Source: Candidatus Izemoplasma sp.
GTDB taxonomy: Bacteria > Bacillota_I > Bacilli_A > Izemoplasmatales > Izemoplasmataceae
Direction: 5' to 3'
NCBI GenBank assembly: GCA_021736285.1
Contig: JAIPGE010000093.1
Location: forward strand, 1 to 5,944
DNA length: 5,944 nucleotides
Shown here: piece after piece, positions 1 through 5,321 of the stretch
How the letters are laid out: each line of letters opens with the position of its first letter
Position numbering within the stretch: position 1 is the first letter of the stretch
Made by a program: the position numbers and the translations under genes
The notes under the pieces: generated by a model
What the model was told of the DNA's origin: nothing
Databases searched by the model: none
The model's input: only the letters and a program-made list of their open reading frames with translations

Positions 1-580
1 TGCCAATTTGCTCAAGTGTTTCCGTAATCTCTCTAAACACACCCAAGGCAATGAGATAATTTGCACCATTGGCACTATCAAGTCCTACTTTTAAGTCAGT
101 TTGATATAAATTAAGTTTATCTATTAAGTCTAAGTAAGTATCTAAGACAGCTTCACCACTATATAATTCACCAATCTTAGCCACCGTAAACTCATGATTG
201 TTTTGAATGTAATGTTCAATTGCTTTTTCTTGTTCATAGCGTAACTTTTCACCATTGTTAAACACTTTAATCCCGTTATCATGATACGGATTATGCGATG
301 CAGTAATCATCACCCCAGTCACTTGTTTTTCACGCGAATAAAGGCTAATCAGTGGGGTTGAAACAATACCTGCATTCATTACATCAATTCCGGCACTACG
401 TGCCCCACTAATGACATTGTATAATAATTCAGGACTGCTTTCTCTTGTATCCATTCCAATAACCAATCGCGTCGTGTTGAGTGCTTTTGATAAACTTTGT
501 CCTAGTTTAAAGGCAATACGGTTGTTTAATTCAAGTGGATACCGTCCTCTAATTCCATCTGTTCCAAATTTAACTTGCAT
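1..580 (-). CDS. glmM: Phosphoglucosamine mutase, N-terminal 193 codons (3' end outside window)
   Basis: GlmM converts glucosamine-6-phosphate to glucosamine-1-phosphate in the cytoplasm, the second step towards UDP-GlcNAc. The start of the protein reads MQVKFGTDGIRG, the typical opening of the family. The phosphoserine loop TASHNP is present with the catalytic serine at about residue 95, in the family's usual place (about 100). A second conserved block, LKVGLDSANGA, lies near residues 161-171 and opens domain 2. The frame is open to the window edge, so the metal-binding and sugar-binding domains are missing only because of the cut. Two ATGs stand in tandem (583 and 580). The 580 start gives a 7-nt spacing from the ribosome-binding site and the better match to family N-termini; starting at 583 adds one Met. 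It follows glmS with an 8-9 nt gap and no terminator, so it is very probably co-transcribed. A phosphomannomutase is the alternative, but the glmS neighbour and the GTDGIRG opening favour GlmM. Confidence 0.93.
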   Translation of the reverse strand, partial: MQVKFGTDGIRGRYPLELNNRIAFKLGQSLSKALNTTRLVIGMDTRESSPELLYNVISGARSAGIDVMNAGIVSTPLISLYSREKQVTGVMITASHNPYHDNGIKVFNNGEKLRYEQEKAIEHYIQNNHEFTVAKIGELYSGEAVLDTYLDLIDKLNLYQTDLKVGLDSANGANYLIALGVFREITETLEQIG

Positions 581-587
581 CATAACA

Positions 588-593
588 CTCCCT
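588..593 (-). promoter_or_regulatory. Ribosome-binding site of glmM, overlapping the glmS stop codon
   Basis: On the minus strand AGGGAG begins inside the TAG stop codon of glmS and lies 4 nt from the first ATG (583) and 7 nt from the second (580). The overlap means that ribosomes terminating on glmS sit on the glmM initiation region, which suggests coupled translation. The spacing supports 580 as the main start. Confidence 0.75.
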
Positions 594-2376
594 ACTCAAC
601 CGTAACACTTTTTGCAAGATTACGTGGTTTATCAATATCATTCCCACGCTGTAAAGCGGCATAATACGCAATCAGTTGGGTCGGAATGATGGTTAACATT
701 GGACTAAATAATTCATGGACATCATCAACAATAATTTGATCGTCTTGTTCATGTACGCTTTTGGTAGAGATAACAAGTGTGTTCGCACCTCTACTTTTTA
801 CTTCGTATAGATTTGATCGTGTGTTTTTACTGGTTGAACGCTGTGAAATAATCGCAATCACTGGGGTGTTTTCTTCAATGAGTGCAATTGTCCCATGTTT
901 TAATTCACCTGCTGCGAAGCCTTCAGTTTGAATATAACTAATTTCTTTTAATTTTAAACTTGCTTCTAAACAACTATAGTAATCAATGCCCCGACCAATA
1001 TAAAAACAGTTGCGTTTGGTTAAATAATCTTTGACCAAACTTTTGATATAATCACGTTTATCAATAATATTTTCCATGCTAATGGCAACTTTTGATAATT
1101 CTTTATAGAGGTCAAAGTGTTCATCACTTAACCGATAAGCTAAAATTGCTAAAATCGCGATTTGAGCAGTATATGCTTTTGTACTTGCGACTGCGATTTC
1201 AGGTCCTGCCATGATTTCAACATAATGATCAGCTTCTCTTGCCAAGGTTGATGTTTTTACATTTGTAATCGTTAATGACCGATATCCTTGGGCTTTTATA
1301 TTAACAAGAACGGCTCTTAAATCTGCCGTTTCGCCACTTTGTGATATAAAAATAAACAACGGTTTCTGTGTTAGAAGCGGCATATTATAAGCAAACTCAC
1401 TCGCAATATGGACTTCAGTTGGAATCTTTGCCATTTTCTCAAATATTTGTTTCCCAACATATCCCGCATTCATACTGGTCCCTGCCGCAATGATATATAT
1501 ACGATCAGTCTCTTCTAATACTTGTTTGATTTCGCCATTTAATGTTGCTTTATTGTCTTTAAAATAACGTTGTAAAATGGTGCGTATAACCCCTGGCTGA
1601 TCATTGATTTCTTTAAGCATAAAGTGCGCATATTCGCCTTTTTCAATATTTGATGCATCAATATCAATTTCTTTTATATCATGATCTAGATTTTTACCAA
1701 TGATGTCTTTGATTTTGTAACTTGCGCCATCTAATTCGACAAAACTTTTGTCTTCTAAGGGAATATAATGTGTGGCATAACCAACACACGCCATCACATC
1801 ACTCGCAACAACAATGCCATGCTCAGCAAGGCCGATTAGTAAAGGACTCTTGTTTTTCGCAGCATAGAGTTTGGTTGGGTTATCGCGATCAATAATCGCG
1901 AGCGCATAAGATCCTTCTAATAAACTCATCGTTTTACGAATTGCCTCTGAAACACTCATTTTCGCTGAGAAACGTTCAATTAAGTATGCAATAACTTCTG
2001 TATCTGTATCACTAGCAAAGACACTGCCTTGAAGATAATTCGTAATTAATTCTTTATAATTTTCAATTACGCCATTATGCACAATAAAAAAACGGCTATC
2101 CATCGAATAATGCGGATGACTATTTGCAAAATTTGGTATGCCATGTGTTGCCCATCGTGTATGGCCAATACCTAGTCCCGCTTCGTACGAGTAATCAACC
2201 AATTCTCTTAGGTGAGCAATACGTCCTTTATCTTTATAGACTTTAAAGGCACCATTCGCATTATTACGGAGCGTGACGCCAGCACTGTCATATCCGCGAT
2301 ATTCTAATTTTTCTAAGCCGTTTAAAATAATTTCTCTAGCATCTTGATTCCCAATATATCCAACGATACCACACAT
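592..2376 (-). CDS. glmS: Glutamine--fructose-6-phosphate aminotransferase (isomerizing)
   Basis: GlmS makes glucosamine-6-phosphate from fructose-6-phosphate and glutamine, the committed step of amino-sugar synthesis. The protein is 594 aa, close to the usual 600-610. It starts MCGIVGYIG, so Cys2 becomes the N-terminal nucleophile of the glutaminase domain (about 1-240). GHTRWATHG (71-79), HNGVIENY (100-107) and SDTDTEV (122-128) form the glutamine site. Two SIS sugar-isomerase domains follow (about 285-420 and 450-585), with AAGTS at 298-302, SQSGET at 345-350 and ASTKAYTAQ at 397-405. The isomerase residues expected from the E. coli enzyme are present as Glu478, His494 (in LKHG) and Lys589 in the conserved C-terminus LAKSVTVE. 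No frameshift or missing key residue was seen. It has a strong ribosome-binding site and its own promoter. Its leader is too short to hold the glmS ribozyme found in many Firmicutes. The order glmS-glmM is the reverse of the Bacillus arrangement. Confidence 0.98.
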   Translation of the reverse strand: MCGIVGYIGNQDAREIILNGLEKLEYRGYDSAGVTLRNNANGAFKVYKDKGRIAHLRELVDYSYEAGLGIGHTRWATHGIPNFANSHPHYSMDSRFFIVHNGVIENYKELITNYLQGSVFASDTDTEVIAYLIERFSAKMSVSEAIRKTMSLLEGSYALAIIDRDNPTKLYAAKNKSPLLIGLAEHGIVVASDVMACVGYATHYIPLEDKSFVELDGASYKIKDIIGKNLDHDIKEIDIDASNIEKGEYAHFMLKEINDQPGVIRTILQRYFKDNKATLNGEIKQVLEETDRIYIIAAGTSMNAGYVGKQIFEKMAKIPTEVHIASEFAYNMPLLTQKPLFIFISQSGETADLRAVLVNIKAQGYRSLTITNVKTSTLAREADHYVEIMAGPEIAVASTKAYTAQIAILAILAYRLSDEHFDLYKELSKVAISMENIIDKRDYIKSLVKDYLTKRNCFYIGRGIDYYSCLEASLKLKEISYIQTEGFAAGELKHGTIALIEENTPVIAIISQRSTSKNTRSNLYEVKSRGANTLVISTKSVHEQDDQIIVDDVHELFSPMLTIIPTQLIAYYAALQRGNDIDKPRNLAKSVTVE

Positions 2377-2384
2377 ATTACCAG

Positions 2385-2390
2385 CTCCTT
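2385..2390 (-). promoter_or_regulatory. Ribosome-binding site of glmS
   Basis: AAGGAG on the minus strand, 8 nt before the ATG at 2376. This is a near-consensus site and fixes the start, which is also required to place the catalytic cysteine directly after Met1. Confidence 0.85.
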
Positions 2391-2403
2391 ATAAGCAATA
2401 TAT

Positions 2404-2432
2404 ACTATACCATAAATGGACAGTTTTATCAA
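2404..2432 (-). promoter_or_regulatory. Sigma-A-type promoter of glmS
   Basis: On the minus strand a -35 box TTGATA (2432-2427) and a -10 box TATAGT (2409-2404) are separated by exactly 17 nt. Each box differs from consensus by one or two bases. Transcription would begin near 2397, leaving a leader of only about 20 nt before the glmS ATG. The -35 box includes the TGA stop codon of the upstream permease gene, so the promoter is partly inside the previous gene. A short inverted repeat CCATAAATGG (2410-2419) lies in the spacer; whether it binds a protein is unknown. No terminator separates this promoter from the upstream cassette, so read-through transcription into glmS is also possible. Confidence 0.72.
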
Positions 2433-3169
2433 CGTTTTTTCAATTTCGTAGGTCGGTACTGATACCCTTTTATGATGCCAAGAATGAAGACCATACAAAC
2501 ACTTAGAACAATCCCTGTACCATATAAGAATAGCGGATGTAATGTTTCGGTTAATAAAACATCAGGAAACCCTATATGAAGGAGATAAAGAACGTTATCT
2601 ATCGCATCTAGTTGAACGATTGGATCACTTAAAATGAATGATAATATATAGCCTAAAAATGGTGTCATAATCGCAATAATATGAGGGTGTTTCAGGTACA
2701 ACAAAAGTGCAAATAACAGGTAGTAAACACTTATCATAAAAACCATACTAAAAGATAGAATTAATGTGGTTGTTAAGTTAAAGTAATCAGTTAATTCACC
2801 AATAATTAACAGTGGTAATGCACTAAGAAACATACTGTATGCAAGAAATAAGACCATCACTATTAATTTTGAAAGAATAAATAGCTCTTTTGTTTGCCTA
2901 GCAATCATTAATTCATCATATTGATTAACCATAACACTGTGAATTAGGATAAAAAGCATTGAAAATAATGCCATCCATTTAATAAAGGTTATGGCATCTA
3001 AAAGATACTGTTGATTCATGGTATCTTTAAAAAAATGTTGTTCTGATGTTGACGCAAAAACATCCGATACTAAAAGTCCATATACCGTTGCAAGACTTGA
3101 TAGTCCCCACAGATAAGTCCATACTCGCTTGGTCCATAAAAATGTAATTTGTAACTTTATTAACCTCAT
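2429..3169 (-). CDS. Six-helix membrane protein, probable ABC-transporter permease
   Basis: This 246-aa integral membrane protein lies directly downstream of an ABC ATPase, and its ATG overlaps the ATPase stop as ATGA. About six hydrophobic segments can be seen, near residues 17-39, 60-80, 100-123, 132-159, 163-180 and 213-234. A basic N-terminus and a basic C-terminal tail (RPTKLKKR) place both ends in the cytoplasm. The size, helix count and partnership fit the ABC-2 type of permease (six helices, separate ATPase). The assignment rests on this context, as I see no diagnostic sequence motif. The polar stretch between helices 2 and 3, around MVNQYDELMIARQTKEL (80-96), is in the right position to be the coupling helix that touches the ATPase. 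No Shine-Dalgarno site is visible before the ATG, so translation probably depends on ribosomes finishing the ATPase gene. The substrate and transport direction are unknown. Confidence 0.72.
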   Translation of the reverse strand: MRLIKLQITFLWTKRVWTYLWGLSSLATVYGLLVSDVFASTSEQHFFKDTMNQQYLLDAITFIKWMALFSMLFILIHSVMVNQYDELMIARQTKELFILSKLIVMVLFLAYSMFLSALPLLIIGELTDYFNLTTTLILSFSMVFMISVYYLLFALLLYLKHPHIIAIMTPFLGYILSFILSDPIVQLDAIDNVLYLLHIGFPDVLLTETLHPLFLYGTGIVLSVCMVFILGIIKGYQYRPTKLKKR

Positions 3170-3717
3170 AACATGACCACATTTAACCGCTTGTCTTTAA
3201 TAATATCGTTTAGATGCGATGTTAGAATATACTGTTTATTATCAGATAAGATATATGTTAACAATTCATTTCTTGTATTATCATCCAGTCCTGAAAACGG
3301 TTCATCTAATAAATAAAGCGGCACATCACAACTAAGTGTTAATATCAGATTGAGTTTCATTTGATTGCCTTTTGATAATGAAGCACACTCATGGTCTAAA
3401 TATTGCTTGAATTGAAACTGTTCAATCAGCGTATAAACGATATCCAGATTAAAGGTATTGTCATATCTGATCAATGTGTCAATCACTGTTTTTACGGTGA
3501 CATCAATCGGATACTTCGGATAATCTGTCGCGTAGCGTAATTTACCATCGTATAAAGCCACATTATTAAGTCCAGCAAGACTTCTGATGAGTGTGCTTTT
3601 ACCAACTCCATTAGGACCAGCAAACACAGTGACACGTCCAGTTAACAACATTTCATCAAACTTCACTGTTTGTGTATCATACGATATAACAAAGGCATTA
3701 ATCTTTGATAGGACCAT
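3166..3717 (-). CDS. Compact ABC transporter ATPase subunit
   Basis: This is the nucleotide-binding subunit of an ABC transporter and would act on the inner face of the membrane with the permease encoded next. It shows Walker A GPNGVGKST (34-42), a signature variant LSKGNQ (114-119) in place of LSGGQ, Walker B LYLLDEP (134-140) with catalytic Glu139, D-loop SGLD (142-145) and H-loop His168. At 183 aa it is clearly shorter than usual (about 210-250). The stretch from Walker A to the Q-loop region is reduced to about 20 residues, no glutamine occupies the expected Q-loop position (the sequence there is YATDYPKYP, 62-70), and the chain ends 15 residues after the H-loop. The ATG at 3717 is the first possible start, since an in-frame TGA lies three codons upstream. 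It has a ribosome-binding site GGTGA at 3728-3724. The start overlaps the previous gene by 20 nt. ABC-2 transporters for peptides or drugs are the closest known type. Confidence 0.9.
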   Translation of the reverse strand: MVLSKINAFVISYDTQTVKFDEMLLTGRVTVFAGPNGVGKSTLIRSLAGLNNVALYDGKLRYATDYPKYPIDVTVKTVIDTLIRYDNTFNLDIVYTLIEQFQFKQYLDHECASLSKGNQMKLNLILTLSCDVPLYLLDEPFSGLDDNTRNELLTYILSDNKQYILTSHLNDIIKDKRLNVVML

Positions 3718-4639
3718 CGAGAATCACCAAATCGTCATAAAATACCGGACCAAATAAATTTTGTCGCATAAAAGGAAAATCGTCTAAATAAATTGTGTTA
3801 AGTGTGTTGTTCTGTTCATACGTAATTTCAATGACAAACCGTTCAATATGGGCTATATCCCCTTGATAGATGAGCGGAACATAAAACGCTTGAGATTGTT
3901 GTTTTAAAATTAGATGATTGAGTGGTTCTTCGACAAACGCTTGATGAAAATCATACTGTTCAAGTGGGATCACATCTGTCACATGATCATCATATAAGAT
4001 AGTTTGTTCAACCAAAGTTGTTTGTTTATGATTGGCAATTACATCACAACTTAATAAATTGATTTGTTTGATGACAATATTATTGTTTGATATATTCCCC
4101 AGTTCTAAATAGATGCCACTTACGGTAGTAATTCCATCAATTTCTTCGGTTGTCGCACTCAGTCCACCAAGGGTAATCGGATGCGAAGATTCACGTAAAA
4201 ATACGTAGTGAAATTCACCAATTGGAATCGATAAATGTGCGCCATTATGATAGTACAATAATAGATTGGCCTCTGTATACTGAATCATACCTTGTTCAAT
4301 ATGAAAATCCAATTTGAATGTAATATGGACGGGAGATACTTGCTGACCATTTAATTCTGTGGTTTCAGCTAATGAGTTGATGTCAGTAATATTGATTCGG
4401 GTTTGTTCTTCACCACTGACAATAGCGGCTTTGGTAATGTAGTCTTTATCAAAATGATAACTTTTTGATTGATTAGACAAGACTGTTATTGACATCGTTT
4501 CATGAACACTGCTTTGATAAGATGATAATATACTGGGATTACTAACCACTAATAACGTATTATCCTTTTCAATAAACATTAATCCCGTAAGAAGCAACAC
4601 CAAAATTAGGGGGATACTCATAACAAGATTACGTTTCAT
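3698..4639 (-). CDS. Membrane-anchored extracytoplasmic protein of unknown family
   Basis: I do not recognise this 313-aa protein. It opens MKRNLVMS followed by a single hydrophobic segment at about residues 5-23, then roughly 290 residues without another membrane segment. This predicts an N-terminal anchor with the bulk of the protein outside the cell. There is no cysteine after the hydrophobic stretch, so it is not a lipoprotein. There is also no obvious signal-peptidase site, although cleavage cannot be excluded. The exterior part alternates hydrophobic and polar residues and looks beta-rich. It has no long coiled coil, which argues against an HlyD-type adaptor. The ATG at 4639 is preferred over an adjacent in-frame TTG at 4642 because the ribosome-binding site AAGGA (4652-4648) is 8 nt from the ATG. 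It overlaps the upstream gene by 11 nt and the ATPase gene by 20 nt. Its position between a secreted protein and an ABC transporter suggests an accessory or sensing part of that transporter; this is inference. Confidence 0.8.
   Translation of the reverse strand: MKRNLVMSIPLILVLLLTGLMFIEKDNTLLVVSNPSILSSYQSSVHETMSITVLSNQSKSYHFDKDYITKAAIVSGEEQTRINITDINSLAETTELNGQQVSPVHITFKLDFHIEQGMIQYTEANLLLYYHNGAHLSIPIGEFHYVFLRESSHPITLGGLSATTEEIDGITTVSGIYLELGNISNNNIVIKQINLLSCDVIANHKQTTLVEQTILYDDHVTDVIPLEQYDFHQAFVEEPLNHLILKQQSQAFYVPLIYQGDIAHIERFVIEITYEQNNTLNTIYLDDFPFMRQNLFGPVFYDDLVILDGPIKD
3724..3728 (-). promoter_or_regulatory. Ribosome-binding site of the ABC ATPase gene, inside the upstream gene
   Basis: GGTGA on the minus strand, 6 nt before the ATG at 3717, matches the 3' half of the full Shine-Dalgarno sequence (GGAGGTGA). 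It lies within the last codons of the anchored-protein gene, so it works on a message still being translated in another frame. Confidence 0.5.
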
Positions 4640-5267
4640 CAATGGCTTCCTTTCGTAATGAATAATATTCAGTCGTTACCACCAATACTTCCCAGCCACC
4701 TCTTCTGGCTTGTCGCCAAAAGCGATAGTATTTTGCGACACCATTAGAAATTTTTCCTTCTCCTCGGATTTCAACAATCAGTTTTGTCATCGGATCAACA
4801 TCGACACGAATTTCAATGTCTTCGGTATAACTTTCACTCGTCATTGCACTTATATCCCAGTCAAGTGATTCTTCAAATCCTAGTTCAATGGTAAATGCTT
4901 CCCCTTTTGCTTTGAGTTTAATATTACCCGATACATCATATTGTTTCTTTGTTGTTTCAATACTTTTGAATTGGAACGTTTGTCGAATCGGCGACGTCCC
5001 TTCATTTACGATTGAATAAAGTGTATCTTTTGTGAAATACACTTTCTCATTTTTGTATTTAGTATAGGTGCGCCATCCCCAAAAACGTCGCCGTTTTACT
5101 TTTTCATAGTACTTATCATACATATTTTGACTATACTGACTTAAAAATCTTGCTCCATTGTGTTCAAACTCAATGTCCTGATAAGAATCATAATCACTTG
5201 CGCTAACAGCTGTTATCCAAAAAACACTCATAAAAAGCACAAGACCACTAATTAATAATTTTTGCAT
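4629..5267 (-). CDS. Secreted beta-rich protein of unknown family
   Basis: This 212-aa protein is the first gene of the cassette, and I do not recognise its family with confidence. It has a clear Sec signal peptide: basic start MQK, hydrophobic core about 4-20, and a likely signal-peptidase I site after VSA at residue 23. The mature chain of about 189 aa has no cysteine, so it is neither disulfide-bonded nor a lipoprotein. It has no further membrane segment. It contains a strongly basic aromatic patch, KVKRRRFWGWR (56-66), and another near the C-terminus with RFWRQARRGGW (182-192). Between them, residues 76-179 read as successive alternating beta strands rich in Ser/Thr, Lys and Glu. This arrangement faintly recalls aerolysin/ETX-type beta-pore-forming proteins, but that is an impression only. 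It has a near-perfect ribosome-binding site that is sequestered in a hairpin (see the terminator entry). Its stop overlaps the next gene by 11 nt. Confidence 0.82.
   Translation of the reverse strand: MQKLLISGLVLFMSVFWITAVSASDYDSYQDIEFEHNGARFLSQYSQNMYDKYYEKVKRRRFWGWRTYTKYKNEKVYFTKDTLYSIVNEGTSPIRQTFQFKSIETTKKQYDVSGNIKLKAKGEAFTIELGFEESLDWDISAMTSESYTEDIEIRVDVDPMTKLIVEIRGEGKISNGVAKYYRFWRQARRGGWEVLVVTTEYYSLRKEAIDET
4648..4652 (-). promoter_or_regulatory. Ribosome-binding site of the anchored-protein gene
   Basis: AAGGA on the minus strand is 8 nt from the ATG at 4639 but only 5 nt from the alternative TTG at 4642, and so decides the start in favour of the ATG. It lies within the coding end of the secreted-protein gene. 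Confidence 0.6.
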
Positions 5268-5268
5268 T

Positions 5269-5321
5269 AAAAAACACCTCCATCACTATAATTATGATTG
5301 AGGTGTCTGTTTTCTTTTTTT
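5269..5321 (-). terminator. Intrinsic-terminator-like hairpin after the patatin gene, overlapping the next gene's ribosome-binding site
   Basis: Arms ACACCTC (5274-5280) and GAGGTGT (5300-5306) pair perfectly over 7 bp. After one mismatch (5281/5299) the stem continues with 4 more pairs (5282-5285 with 5295-5298), a one-base bulge and 2 pairs closing a TAAT loop. On the minus strand the stem is preceded by an A-rich tract starting at the patatin stop and followed by a run of five T (5273-5269), the layout of a factor-independent terminator. On the plus strand the stem is followed by a T-rich run (5308-5321), so it could work in both directions, although no plus-strand gene is near. The downstream arm in the minus-strand transcript is also the Shine-Dalgarno site of the secreted-protein gene, and the T-run is its spacer to the ATG. 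It may therefore act as a terminator, a translational lock, or both. Confidence 0.7.
5275..5281 (-). promoter_or_regulatory. Ribosome-binding site of the secreted-protein gene, buried in a hairpin
   Basis: GGAGGTG on the minus strand, 7 nt before the ATG at 5267, is close to the ideal Shine-Dalgarno sequence. Six of its seven bases lie in the paired arm of the hairpin described above, so it would be masked in any transcript that reads through from the patatin gene. Confidence 0.85.

Noticed and set aside
411..605. A 64-codon open frame on the plus strand
   Set aside because: It lies opposite the conserved N-terminus of glmM and crosses into the end of glmS; it has no family resemblance and no strong ribosome-binding site.
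2410..2419. CCATAAATGG as a terminator after the permease gene
   Set aside because: The 4-bp arms with a 2-nt loop cannot form a stable stem, and no T-run follows on the minus strand.
2377..2428. glmS ribozyme or other riboswitch upstream of glmS
   Set aside because: The gap is only 52 nt and is occupied by promoter elements; no ribozyme core or stable hairpin is visible.
3166..3717. ABC ATPase as a truncated pseudogene
   Set aside because: All catalytic motifs are present in order, the frame is intact, and start and stop overlap the neighbours in a tight operon pattern, so it looks like a naturally short family member.
4637..4642. TTG at 4642 as the start of the anchored-protein gene
   Set aside because: The adjacent ATG at 4639 has better spacing (8 nt against 5 nt) from the ribosome-binding site and is the stronger codon.
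5285..5296. A promoter within the hairpin loop driving the cassette
   Set aside because: TATAGT and CATAAT resemble -10 boxes, but no acceptable -35 lies 16-18 nt upstream, and starts from TATAGT would cut into the ribosome-binding site. It is kept only as a possibility within the hairpin finding.
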